From: Mesostigma viride
Taxonomy: Eukaryota; Streptophyta; Mesostigmatophyceae; Mesostigmatales; Mesostigmataceae
DNA: 64,000 nucleotides
Direction of reading: 5' to 3'
Assembly: GCA_009746045.1 (NCBI GenBank)
Contig: RPFO01000891.1
Location: forward strand, 777,199 to 841,198
Below the pieces are notes generated by a model. That model worked only from the letters and a program-made list of their open reading frames with translations. It had not been told where the DNA came from and did not search any database. The position numbers were made by a program, and so were the translations under genes. Shown here piece by piece: positions 21,190 to 32,760 of this stretch; the stretch's first letter is position 1, and each line of letters opens with the position of its first letter.

Positions 21190-21545
21190 GGAAAAAATTC
21201 GTCCTGATATTTCTTGATATCGTCCTGAGTTTTTTTTTGAGAAATCCTGAGAAATCCTGAGAAATCCTGAGAAATCCTGAGATATCTTGAGATTGTCTTG
21301 AGATCGTCTTGAGATTTCCTGAGATTTTTCCTGAGATTGCCCTGATTTTTCCTGATTTTTTTCGTCTTCACAAAATCTGGTAAGTGCACACCTCGGGTCC
21401 TGAGATTTCTGGTGAAAAACTCAGGTCTTGAGATTTTGACTTTGTAGTGAAAATCTCAGGACAATCTCAGGACAAAAAAACGAGTAGAATCTCAAGAAAA
21501 TCTCAGGACAAAAAAACGAGTAGAATCTCAAGAAAATCAAGAACA
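21190..21545. repeat. CACTA subterminal repeats, left
   Basis: Multiple copies of GAAATCCTGA/GAGATTTTCCTGA-type decamers in both orientations, including four consecutive GAGAAATCCT units from about 21239, then inverse-oriented AATCTCAGGAC units near 21460-21530. Confidence 0.85.
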
Positions 21546-22099
21546 TGCACAGGCGAATTCTCCAGCCATTCTGGGACAAAAAATGGTGTTATCAGGGACC
21601 AACAGAAATACGACAATGCAAGATGATTACAACAGGGGCATGACTCACAATCAGTGCATTTATTACATTGATAAATATTATTTAAAAAATCTTTTATTCA
21701 TAGGCAAAAAATAAATCACAACAAAAAGAGGATTGTTTCTTCATCGTTTGGCAGATCTTGTAGATCATTTGGTTCTTCATATACTCTGCCAAACTGTGCT
21801 TCGTTGCACATTTACCTGCACGCATAAACCAGGAAGGGGGAAAAAAGGCATTAAACAGGACCATGATTAGAAACGCTGGGCTGCAGCATGTGCACATGTA
21901 CACCTAACCAGACCAAAGGCATAGCAAACAACATCATGCTCGGCATAAAAAAAGATACTTCTGACTGGTACAAAACATTGAAAGGGTGACCCAAGTGAAA
22001 GCCTAGCACCGCCATTATTGAGATGTGCAAGACCAAGAAACCACGACATTGCATATGACCGATGCATTGAAAAAGGGAAAACACGTTTATTAACTGTGA

Positions 22100-22730
22100 A
22101 GCTCCAGGGTAACTAGACTAAATTTCTTCAGGGCAAGGGACTAATTGAATTCAGCAAGCAAGCGTACATGCGCGCAAGGACGAGAGTGGCTAAATAAGGA
22201 AGCAAGGGCGTAACAAAGGAAGCAAGGGACTGATTAGATTCAGCAAGCAAGCAATTGCAAGCATGCAAGGAAGAGGGGCTAACAAAGGAAGCAAGGGCCT
22301 AACAAAGGAATCAGGGGACTGATTCCATTCAGCAAGTGGTCAAGCATGCAGGGAAGGAACGGCCTAACCAAGTAGGCAAGGTCATATCAAAGGAAGCAAG
22401 GCATTAATTAAATTCAGCAAGCATGCGAGGAAGAGTGGCTTACAAAGGAAGCATGGGACTAAGAAAGGAAGCAAGGGACTAATTACATTCAGGAAGCACG
22501 CATGCAAGGAAGCAAGGGAATAAAGCAAGGAACTAATCAAATTCAGCAAGCGGCTAAACAACCAAGCAAGGGCCTAATCAAGGAAGAAAGCAACCACGCA
22601 AAGAAGCAAGCAAGCACGCAAAGACGGAAACAAGCATGCAAGGAAGCAAGGGGTTTATCGAACTCAGCAAGCAAGCATGCAAGGAAGCAAGGAGCAAGTG
22701 AGGGACCAAGGGACTAATCAACTTTATGAC
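22100..22730. repeat. Degenerate GCAAGGAA-rich tandem region in CACTA element
   Basis: Irregular units of roughly 30-70 bp containing AAAGGAAGCAAGGGACTAATTA-ATTCAGCAAGC repeat about ten times. No coding signal. Possibly intronic or spacer DNA of the element. Confidence 0.75.
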
Positions 22731-22739
22731 ACTTACCAC

Positions 22740-24588
22740 GCAGAAGGGACAACCTCATGACCGCGGAGAAGATAACATTCCGTCCCTCCTGTTGCGATTG
22801 CAAAGGGGAGAAAGAATAGTAGTGATGTAAGGAATGAATTCCAGTGCAAAATTAGGAAAATACCTTCAATAACAAAGCTAGTAAGTAGGCAAGGTAATTA
22901 AAAAGTAGGTAGCAAACTGATGACAACATGCACATACTCACGCATGGACCAACCAAGTTAGTATCTAATCTACTATGTGGCTTATGAGGAAGCACCATGA
23001 AACATTTGACCTTACTGGCTTCATCAGAACACGTCTAGATGCTTTTCCTTTGCAAAGATAGTCGCAATTGACGCTTGGGGCTTGCATGGGATTCAGGTCT
23101 GCATGGACGTGCTTTGACAACAAACGGGCATGTACGCACAAAAATGCCCAAGGACGGTACTTCATGATGGTCATCTTCATGAAATTGACCACGCATGTAA
23201 GAGGACAAGAAATCAAGTATTCAGAGTTCATGCTATACTAAGAAACCAGCTTTTGCTCAGAATGCCGCTTTTGCGGTCTATGGGCCTTCCAATGCAAACT
23301 GCCAAGCAATTCTCATAAGTATCCTTGCTCAGCTACGCAGTTGCTCATTTTCCCGGCTCCATTCCTCTTCGATCACAGCCTGTCCATGACGGCCTTGTAG
23401 GTTTTGGATAGCTCCAGAATCTCGCTCTGTTTATTCTCCGTTACTTATGTCACTCACATGTCGTCGCTACTAGAACCGCTTCTAGTGCGGTTCTCGCTGC
23501 CACCCCTGCTGCCACACCTGCAGCGCTTGTTATTCGGTGGTTGCATTCATTGGTTACGTATGGAAATCGGTTGCCCCATCGCTCGAGCTAGCGTGTATGT
23601 GCCCTCACTGCCCGCTAGCCCCAGCACTGACTTGACTGCGAACAACGGCTAGGGCTACGTCAGACGCGTTTTTTTGAATTTGCGCAAAAAAAAAGATTGC
23701 GACTAGGTCACATCCGTAGCCAGCGGCAGGCGGAATGTCTCGAGTGATTCCAGCCAAGCGATCTTCCGTATTGTCATGACATCTTACCTTTCCACTGGTT
23801 ACTACTTGTCTCAAAGCCTTTTAGAACGGTCGGAGCCGCAAACTGCCGATAAATTTACAGGTACAGTAACTAGTATTCACCAATGAAAGCCACAGGCATT
23901 TAAAAAACCGCCGTCCTGCCAGACCCTAGAAAACGCTTGGTCCTGCCTTTGCCGGACAACCATTGGAGCAGGTTATAAAGTGCGACAACGATTTCTGATT
24001 GTTGGCTGACAGACTGACAGCCGACAATTATTAACGCAAAGTCACTAAAGCAATTAGGCAGTGAGAACATTCTACAAAAGAGCTCTTAGTTCGGGCTTTA
24101 TATAAGTAGTACCTGCCTGTTAAAAATTGGAACAAGGATACGGTTCCGGCATCCGTTTATTCCGAAGCCGGTACGGGCAAGGCTAGGGAACCGGCGTGGG
24201 AATAAACTGAACTGAACATAACTGAAATAAAGGCCGTTATGATGCCGTGAAATAGCCGCATGACGACAGTGCCGTTCCAAACTTTCAACTTCGCGCCCTA
24301 CCTCTCTTAACCGTTACCTGGTAGACCGTTGGTCCAACGAGCGAAAAATTTAGAAAGGTTGCGATTAGGCAACGCGACCTTGCACCTAGCCGCACCCATG
24401 AACGCCTTCAGCAGCCATGGTAGGCAACACAACCCTGCACCTAGCCGCACCATTCCATAAACGCCTTCATCAGCCATGTTAGGCCGGAATAGACACGGCA
24501 TTTCCACTTTGGGTCTCGCACTAGTCAAGTCACTTGCTCAGATAGAAAGCAATGGATCACGCAAAACCAGGAGCCACGCCTCCCCACG
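22740..24588. other. CACTA element interior without recognised gene
   Basis: Several short open frames occur, but none has a recognisable motif. A TATA-like TTTATATAAG lies near 24098, about 490 bases upstream of the 331-codon gene, and could be its promoter. Near 24360-24480 the stretch GGCAACGCGACCTTGCACCTAG recurs as a diverged second copy. Confidence 0.4.
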
Positions 24589-25584
24589 ATGATTACGGCG
24601 GCGGTGTGTGGCATGGAGCCTGCTTGTGACGAGCATGACTCAATCCACATCAATGGCAGCAATTACCGAACTGCAGTCGCCGACCTTCGACAAACTGTTC
24701 GCCATCGCAACTCGGGAGTAATGGTTTATGGTAAAGAGGGGGTTAGGTATGGCCGCATCACACACATTCTGCATAGTTTCCTCCGTGCCCCGACGGAAGG
24801 ATGGAGTAGGCAAGTTCTTTTAAAGGTCGCTCTGTTTGATGTCGGTTCTGTGAAAGAGCTCCCTTTAGAGGGATTGACGCTTATACCTTTAGGGGAGCGA
24901 GCGCCCAAGCAGGATGCTTTAGTCCTTCCCGGGAGTGTATGTTCAGTTGGTTTTGTAGTTGATCCAGAGTATGCACCTGAGATAGCCATCGTGCACTGTA
25001 AATTGCCGTGGCAAATGGTAAAGGAAACGTGTAGTGCAGCCCAGCATGTATTATCCCGTGCTGCAGGTGCTCAGCTGAGAACCACAGACGTGTATGCTGA
25101 TATGAACCTGCAGCGCAAGGTGACACTGTGTGTTAAGCGAAGAGACATGACAACACGAGGTCGTTCACAAGGTAATCGCACTGCACCCATAGATCCACAA
25201 GCAACCACTGCACGCATGGCTGCGGAGCCACAAGCAACCACTGCACCTAATCGCTCACGTGGCAAGCGCACTGTTGGCACATTGGTAGAACCACAAGCAA
25301 CCACTGCACCAAGCCGCTCGCGTGGCAAGCGCACTGCGGACACATTGGTAGAAACACACACAGCCGCTGCACCAAACCGCTCGCGTGGCAAGAGCATTGC
25401 TGGCAAGTCCATGGCAGCGGCTAGTGGCAGCGCATCAAGCCCTGATGACATTGCTAGTGATTTGTCGCTGAGCAGCGACGGTGAGGCATGCATTCCCACA
25501 CAAAGGAGAAGTGAGAGGCAACGTGTGGTAGTAAATTATGCGGACTCTGACAGTGCTGCATACACTGATGAGGAGTGGGATTGA
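24589..25584 (+). CDS. Cargo protein of CACTA element, 331 residues
   Basis: Single open frame with ATG at 24589. Residues 1-190 look globular; YGRITHILHSF...QVLLKVALFDVGS followed by a Pro/Val-rich segment (LPGSVCSVGFVVDPEYAPEIAIVHC) resembles the region C-terminal to the catalytic domain in TNP2-type CACTA transposases (DUF4216-like), but the match is weak. Residues 195-280 contain about four copies of a basic repeat (EPQATTAP-x-RSRGKRT). The end is acidic (YADSDSAAYTDEEWD). It lies wholly within the CACTA ends, so it belongs to the element. It may be the remaining C-terminal part of a transposase or a DNA-binding accessory protein. The frame is intact, which fits the youth of the insertion. 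Confidence 0.6.
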   Translation: MITAAVCGMEPACDEHDSIHINGSNYRTAVADLRQTVRHRNSGVMVYGKEGVRYGRITHILHSFLRAPTEGWSRQVLLKVALFDVGSVKELPLEGLTLIPLGERAPKQDALVLPGSVCSVGFVVDPEYAPEIAIVHCKLPWQMVKETCSAAQHVLSRAAGAQLRTTDVYADMNLQRKVTLCVKRRDMTTRGRSQGNRTAPIDPQATTARMAAEPQATTAPNRSRGKRTVGTLVEPQATTAPSRSRGKRTADTLVETHTAAAPNRSRGKSIAGKSMAAASGSASSPDDIASDLSLSSDGEACIPTQRRSERQRVVVNYADSDSAAYTDEEWD

Positions 25585-25739
25585 TTATATTCCTAATATA
25601 ATGTAATGATGGATTGATGTAACTTGTTGTGTGCTTGTCACACTTATATTTATTTATTTCCAATGAACATGTGTGTCAACTGCATCATTTCTGCATCCAC
25701 ATATATTGCATAAGTGTCCTGTCTTCATGCACTTGAGAG

Positions 25740-26115
25740 TTCTCAAGTGTCATGCTCAGTGTCCTGATTTTCCTGATTTTTTGTGCCATGCTAAGTGTCC
25801 TGATTTTCCTGATTTTTTGTGCTGTTAAGTGTCCTGATTTTCCTGATTTTTTCTGATTCAGCGGGTTTTCTCAGGATCTCAGGATTTCTCAGGATTTTTT
25901 TACGAATCTCAGTGTTTCTCAGTGTTTCGCGAGACGCATCTCAGGCACTTCTCAAGATTCTCAAGAGGAAGTCCTGATATAATATCAGGAATCCTGAGAA
26001 AAGTCTCAGGGTTTCTCAGGATTTCTCCTGATATCCTGAGAAAAAAATCAGGAAATCCTGAGAAAATCTCAGGAATCCTGAGAAAAATCTCAGGATCCTG
26101 AGAAAAATCTCAGAA
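25740..26115. repeat. CACTA subterminal repeats, right
   Basis: Clustered GTGTCCTGATTTTCCTGA units (three near 25740-25855), then AATCCTGAGAAAAATCTCAGG palindromic units up to the end. They mirror the left subterminal region. Confidence 0.85.
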
Positions 26116-26794
26116 CCCGACTTCCTAGTGTGGCCAGCCGTCAACGATGGCTGGCCAGACTTTGCGTAAGTTAAACTAACTTACTGATCCTGGACGGACT
26201 AGCCTATCAGTTACAACCTGATCTAGTCAGTCCTAACATGACAACTACAGTCCCGGTACTGAGGTACCGGCTCATCACATACTGAGTACAGCCACGTGTC
26301 CATGCACCACGACTGCTCTAGTCCAGCACCGTCCCAGTACCCAATTGGGCGCCGGCGGTGCTGGCACGTGTCCACTTAGGCTACAGGCGGGAGACTTGGA
26401 CTAACTCCCACTTTAAGTTTTCTTTGGGTTTCAACAGAAACACACATAGCCATCAAATGGACGCAGCCATTCCCAATGCCTTAAAAAAACTGTCAGATAA
26501 CCTACTAGGACCCAAAGGTCACCTCACACATGTACAAGAGATGCATTAAAAAGGCCCCATGTCTCAAGCATGGTTTCTTAACTGAGTGAGATGGGTGCTC
26601 CAGGCCCCAGCATGTCATGGTCATCCAAACAAGTGTCTCACAAAATTTTATTCAATAAATAACACATTCATCATGTCCCAACTTTCTAGACCAGTGCTTC
26701 TCACTGTCAGAAAACTACCCAGCTGCCACTGCAGCCTTTCAGCTGCAGTATTAGGCAGGGGGTCATGCATGGGCTAACATGTACAATGTGCCAG

Positions 26795-27465
26795 TCACTT
26801 CAGACTGTAACCAGGGTTCATCAACCCATACAAGACCTGGTATTGTGGTCCTGCTGCTTGTGGCACCTTGGTCAGTGCATCTGCAGCATTGTCTTTGTCC
26901 CTGACGTGGGCTTTAGACTCCAGGTACTTGCATTCCTGTTTTAGCACAATCCAATCCAGGTCCGAGTGTACAGCCAAAGGATTGGCAAGGAAAGAGATGA
27001 TAGATTGAGAGTCAGTCAGCAAATGTGCTTTCACTCCTGCAGAGCTACCAGCCTGGTGTTGAAGCCAGACCAGCAAGTGATTGAGATACCTTGCATGCAA
27101 GACAGAAGATACCACAGCCCTGCATTCAGCTACATTGCTACTCACAGCTTTCCTCTTGTGCAATCTACTGAACCAGGAGACTAGTGACTTCTTCCCACCT
27201 TGGTTATGCAGGAAAAACAATCCAGCCTCTCTGGCTTGAACCTTGGTAACTACCCTGGACTCCATGGAACTATCCATCATGCACGTGATGTGAATGGGAG
27301 TAAACAGGTCCAGTGAGTGAAGCATCAAAGGTGGACCATCATGCAACAACTAGCTGCTTGATTGCCCGTGCTCCTACCTCCTGTAGTACCTCATCATCTA
27401 CCCTGCTCACAAAAGCCAGGTGGGGTGCACATGTAGCACATAGCCAACCAAGCTTGCCTCTAACT
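26795..27465 (-). pseudogene. Copia-A end of RT and RNase H
   Basis: Continues the pol region beyond the insertion at 27456-29170. It reads RGKLGWLCATCAPHLAFVSRVDD, then RNase H with CMMDSSMESRVVTK, SSNVAECRAVVSSV, LLTDSQSIISFL and a final DKDNAADALTKVPQ, as in copia RNase H domains. It ends 390 bases before the LTR. Confidence 0.85.
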
Positions 27466-29170
27466 CTTAAACCGTTCTCGCGCCGTTTTCGTGGTACCAG
27501 TTGAAGTCCCACCACTCTAACGGACTGGGTTTGTGCGCCTACCAGGCGCCGCGCCAATAATAATTTAACGGTCAAACCTGGGGGGATCGAAAGATCTAGA
27601 CGTCAGCTTTCCGTAGAGCACTTCAGACCGTACTTTGGACACCTGGCCAGGGAGATATGCTTGAGCAAAGTTAGGGGGGTACCATGGTCCAACGGGACCG
27701 ACGTGCAGGAAAAATATTGACGCGCATGGCTATGGCGGTGCAAAGAACTGACTGGTACGAGAGAATGGCTTGACGTATTGGACTCAAATTTTGTAGGCAT
27801 GATTCTTAGATCCTAAAAATTGAATATCCCTAGCCATGGAAGGTTTGGAGGTACGTAGATGGGTCTCGGGGTGCTGGTCGGCGCAGCAAATGACGTTAGC
27901 GGCCAGGCAGTGATGGTGCGAGTGCTGCATGTTGCTAGGCCGAATTTTCCCAGACATCTGCGCATCGATCAATTTAGTACGTTGTTCCCAACAAGATTTA
28001 TTAGCATTGGCAGCCAGTAAAGGCTCGAGGCTGCGTCCATTACTCTGGCGTGCTGGCTCGCGCAAAATCTGCTGTACCGACCTGGTACGTTCTAGCCTCC
28101 AAGCGTGTTCTATTAGCCGTATATTTGATCCGTATATAGTTGTATTATCGTTGAAAGCTAATATCAGAGTTATTACCGAGGGGTTGTGATTGTCTTTTTG
28201 TTGTTTTGCTGCCTCTACGCATCGGCTTGTCATGGTTGGGGAATACCATCAGGTCAAGCAGATTTTGGACCATGTTTGGTCACCGTTAGCTGATGCTGCA
28301 ACGGAAATAGCGAGGTAACGATTGTTATCGGTCACTAATATGGTAACGTTGATTACCCAATGCTTTTCCTTGGTCAAGCACCCCGAGACAAGTTCTTTTC
28401 TGACCAGTGTTAGGCGTGGCTTCTTGTTTTGCTGGCCAACGCCCACCTTCTTGTTTTGCATCCATTGCATGTGAAAATCGTGGAGATACCCATAACCTGT
28501 TTGCATGGGAGCATTATACCAACTTATTCCTATTGTTTTATTCATTGTTTCCAAGAACATAGAGGTGTTTTGTCGTTCATTGGGTGTGTTAGTGATGTAG
28601 CTCCTTGCCACCCTTTGTACGCGCGCTTTAGGCCTTGATATGAGCCTTACACCTATTGTATAGCATGAGCTTGTGTCTTATATGCTGGACATGGTGTTGG
28701 CATTGCTTTTGTGGCCATCTAGTTGTTGTTTTGTGCCACTTTGGGATAGGAAACCTATACGGCAGTTCTAGCAACCGTCCCAAAATAGCTTGCACCGTTA
28801 TAACGGTCTGAGCTATTTTGGGCTGTTTGCTAGCTAGCATGTGCAGTTCTGTGACATTTCATGCTGTGAATGCATTGATGGCATGCCTGTGATTCTAATA
28901 AACTGCCTTTAAAAGGCCAGGGCCACCTGATTTGTGTAAATGGTCTATAATGCATTATATATGTCACCAACCCCATGTGCACCGTACCCCCCTGGGGGGG
29001 GTGCTATTTATAGCATGCATGGGGCATAGATATGTGACCAACCAAATTTCCCAAACATTATTTGATATAAAAGCATGCTTGGTTCCAAGGGTGGGCCAGA
29101 AAATCTTATTTGGCTAGTTACTCTCAGGCGCACAAAGATACCCAAACTCAGTCCGTTTCGGTGGTTCCAG
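27456..29170. mobile_element. DNA-transposon-like insertion in Copia-A pol
   Basis: The Copia-A reading frame stops near 29170 and resumes near 27465, so about 1.7 kb was inserted. The two ends are imperfect inverted repeats: AACTCTTAAACCGT...CGGACTGGGTTTGTGCGCC on the left and its diverged complement on the right. A clear duplication of the target is not visible. Inside are short open frames only, with no recognisable domain; it is probably non-autonomous. Confidence 0.6.
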
Positions 29171-32100
29171 TCCAGACGGTTGAAGAGCTAATGGTAGGGC
29201 ACATGTCAGGGGTGATGTGAACAGGCAGGACATCCAGACAAGACTTAATGTATTCAGCAGAGGCCTGCATGGAACAAACCCAGCTGCCCTGCTGCTGCAG
29301 CAACTCAAGCATCATGCCACAGAACTTGACTGGCTCCTTGCCCAGCTCTAGCTGCTTGCCAATCTCAAAACTGGCAGACACCTGAGCTATGAAAGCATCC
29401 ACTGCAGCTCTAGGACCTGAGATTAACTGATCATCCCCATGCCAGACAAACATCATCATTCCATCAGGGTGTGGGATGACAAACAAGCAAGGGTCAATGT
29501 CATCATAGGTGGCCCCTAGAGTTCATGAATACCTCCTGTGCAGACAGCCTAAAAATTTTTGGAGCTGACTGCAACCCTTCAACCCCCAGGTTTGGCCTCA
29601 ACAAGGGTTGAACAATATCCCTGTGCCACACCTTAGGAGTATTCACCACGTATACCTGACCTCTCCAGACCTGCTGTGCTATGGCAGGGTCCCCCTTTAG
29701 AAAGGCTCTTTTGATATCTGTGGCTTTACACACATAATCCTTCCCTGTATTAAGCTGATGCAGAAACAAGGAAAGCAACACCTTGAGAGACGTTTGCTGA
29801 ATACCAGGAGTATAAAGCTCAGCCTCTGTCAGCTCTGTAGAGCCCCTGAACTCAGTGACACATGGCCTAGCATGGAAAATGGGTGGTCCCCCATCAGCCT
29901 GAGGTTTATGCTTGCACACAAACTTTAACCTTAGCTTCTTGGCTCCAGCTGGCATAGCATCAAGAGGAGTCACAGGTGGTGTGTGTGTGGGACTACGTGC
30001 ATCTGGAACAACCCACTCCTCCCTGGCTTTGGTAAAAGCCTCCAGCCACTTAAGAAACCCAATCTGCGTCTGGCAGTCCCGTACAATATCACGATCATAG
30101 GACAGGGGAGACATGGATGCAACATCCCATCTACCAAGCCCAAACGCTGAAGGGTGTAGCTTTTGAGAGTGTATGAGGTCCTCCACCACACATGGTTCCT
30201 GACCTGGGAGGTACTTGGGCTTAACTGCATTGATGGCAGCATCCAACCCAGTGCTAATCTGGCTCAAAGGGATTTTAAAATGATCTAGAGGCACCTGTCC
30301 TACCCCTGCCACACTCAACCTCCCAGCTGAGATGACAACACCAGGGTAAGATACAAAAGGTTCCCCTAACAGGGCATTCCCTGAGTAACCCTCAACCACC
30401 TGAAATGGGGTGGGCATACCCAAGATTTGAATGCTCACCTGACCTTTGACCTGCATTTTGGTTTTGCCTGAAAAATCTGACACTCTAGCCCATGGTGAGG
30501 CCTTCATTTTCAGACCAGATACAGCTGCTGCACTGATGATACTCACCTGTGCTTGGGTGTCTACAGCCAAAATACTAGGATCTTGACCTGCATCCCCTAC
30601 AGCATTTACTTGTGCTGCACCTGTTGACACAACTGCTTTAGTGTTGTGTGCCTTGTGCAAGGCCTTAAGAATCTCAGCAAATGACTTCCTGGGAACGACA
30701 GGATCTGCTCTATTTTGTGACTCCTTCAGGTGTGAGGGAGGTGCTACCTGCTGCTCACCCTGTGCACCGTCCTCCTGCCCAGGTGGACTATTGGGTTGTA
30801 GTGGGGCTGCACTACTGAGGAACACAGGAGCTTCTACTGTGGTACTAGTGCTTGCATCAATGACGTCCTTAGCCAATTCATTGGGTGAGATCAATCCACC
30901 AGACTCCTGCTCTGAATCCATGTCCAAGAATTCTACCCCTGACACGTCTGCCAGTGGTGGGTAATAAAGCTTGAGTCTATGCTTGCTGACCACACGCTCT
31001 CTGTCATGTTGTATAGTGACTGCAGTCCCTTCTTCATGAATTTTGGTGACTACAGCTGGACCGTGCCATCTGGCAGAGTGTGCTCTTCCTCTGTCACCCT
31101 CTCTGAAAAACAACACATGGTCCCCCACTTCAAACACAGGCCTGGCATTATTTTTGTCTTTCTTTGCCAGCAACTTGGCTAAGTGCTGCCTTTGTGTGTT
31201 GTAGTGAGTGTGTACCTCTGAAGCATAGCTGCCTGACTGAAGGCCAGTTGGGGTGATTTCCCCAAAAGGTGAGGACATTATTGGTTTGGCGTTTAGCTGG
31301 GTAGTCACCCCTGCTGCCCAAGATGCCCTGTCAGCATAGCTACCAGAGTCAGCCAACCTGGATGGCATTTTTCTTATCACATCCCTGATGGCTCTCATGG
31401 TACGTTCTACCAACCCCTGACGTTCATGATCTTGAGCCCCAGACACTTCTATCTTGGGCAGGTCATTCCTGTCCTGGATGCAGAGAAACTGCTGATCCAG
31501 CATTACTTTTTCAATGGGGTGAAAACGTGCCAAGGCTATCTGTAAAGCTCTGTGCAGCTGCTCTTTATCCATCCCAGGCAGGGGCTCCACTACCACAAAC
31601 CTTGACCAGGCATCCTTTATGACTAGGTAGTATACCGTGTCCTTCACCACGTGTATAACATCCCCAACCCGTTTGCCTCTAGCCAGTGGTGGTGTGGCCA
31701 CATGCCATTTTCTGGGCTTAGGAGCATATAGCTGACATTGCTCACAGTGCTTACGTACGTGCCTGCACATCTGTTCCAGATCATGGCCTTGTATTTTATT
31801 GGCTAGCCTTTCAGCCACAGCCTCATGGCCCATAACCTTGTGCAGTTGCTCTGCTAGAGCACCATACGTGATTACCTTTTCTGCTGCTGCACTAGTTAAG
31901 GGAAGCTATGGTGGGGTCACGCATCATGTGTGAGAGTGTCATGTCATATGCCACTTCCCAATCCACATCATCACACTCAGGCAACACTTGGCAGACAGAA
32001 GGTAACAGGAGACCATTTGTGAAAAATGGTGAGGGTAGCTTACAGGAGTCTCCCTGGTCTGCCGCCCCCGCGCGGTTGTAGCGCCCTGGCGTGTTCTTGT

Positions 32101-32252
32101 TGTGCCTGGGAGCCGTGCAGCGCGCTCCTGCTGCAATGGGGTGACGTGTTTTCCAGCATCCAGGACAAACATCAACGTCAGAACCATAGTCGGGTTTGCC
32201 CTTCCAGCAATCATCTTTTAGGTGCCCCTTACAAAGGCACCTAGTGCAATGT
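29160..32252 (-). pseudogene. Copia-A zinc knuckle, integrase, protease and reverse transcriptase
   Basis: In transcript order: a CCHC knuckle (CTRCLCKGHLKDDC, 32252-32211), then the long open region starting near 31833 with the integrase zinc site (HEAVAER...HCEQCQ), the core landmarks up to LVERTMRAIRD, and a W-x-GP-x-VV module typical of integrase ends. Next comes a retropepsin-like stretch (ILAVDTQAQVSIIS ... NALLGEPF), and only then the RT (ATDIKRAFLKGD, LGVEGLQSAPKIF, VWHGDDQLISGP). Protease downstream of integrase differs from ordinary copia (protease-integrase-RT). The same order occurs in Copia-B. Confidence 0.85.
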
Positions 32253-32286
32253 TTGGTGGGGTCATGAGGTAACCTCTTGTCCCCCC

Positions 32287-32729
32287 AGTTAGCCTCTAGT
32301 CGTGGACATAGGCTAAGTACCAGATAGCAATGTGCTATCTGGGGTTTCGCACGTGTAGGCTCGGTCAGAAGTCCCGGCTATATGTGATTCGGCAGGCTAG
32401 ACTATTCGATAGCCGAGTCCTGGTGACGGACGCCAGTACCCAAGTAGGATTGGCGGTACGGCGTCGCCAGTACCCACTCGGGACTGACATTGAGGTGTCG
32501 GATGTTGGACTAAGGTCCTGAGAGTCTAGCAGTGGCGTCGCGCCACTCAGGCTGCACCACAGAGCCCAACGGCCACTGTCGGCTGCTCCAGACGTGGCAG
32601 CCAGGCAGAGCGTTGCTTGTCGACAATGCTAAATGCCCTTGTGCACGTTGGGTGCGGGGCTTGTGATTTATTGTAATAAACACATGCGTTAGGCCATTGA
32701 GCATTGAGAGGTCCACTCGTTTATTAACT
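32287..32729 (+). repeat. Copia-B 5' LTR
   Basis: It starts AGTTAGCC and ends TTAACT, so the termini are AGTTA...TAACT, as in Copia-A. TTGTAATAAA near 32671-32680 contains the algal TGTAA polyadenylation signal and likely marks the R/U5 side. Confidence 0.95.
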
Positions 32730-32760
32730 TGAATTAAAGTCGTTTACCATAGACAAAATC

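Larger units (their letters stand above)
21178..26130. mobile_element. CACTA-type DNA transposon, non-autonomous
   Basis: It begins CACTAGGAAGTCGG and ends CCGACTTCCTAGTG. Comparison with the intact LTR at 45709-46088 shows exactly what was inserted, with a TG dinucleotide duplicated (21176-21177 and 26131-26132). Next to both ends are dense arrays of CTGAGAAATC/TCCTGAGATT motifs (21190-21545 and 25740-26115), the subterminal repeats expected of CACTA (EnSpm/CMC) elements, where transposase cofactors bind. No transposase catalytic domain was recognised; a 331-codon gene lies at 24589-25584. It is younger than Copia-A. Confidence 0.9.
21070..26406 (-). repeat. Copia-A 3' LTR, split by the CACTA element
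   Basis: LTR sequence occupies 21070-21177 and 26133-26406. It can be aligned base by base to the uninterrupted LTR at 45709-46088, which acts as an empty site for the CACTA insertion. Confidence 0.93.

Noticed and set aside
28249-28611. 120-codon minus-strand open frame inside the 27456-29170 insertion
   Set aside because: No recognisable domain and AT-rich, random-looking composition; not enough to call a gene.
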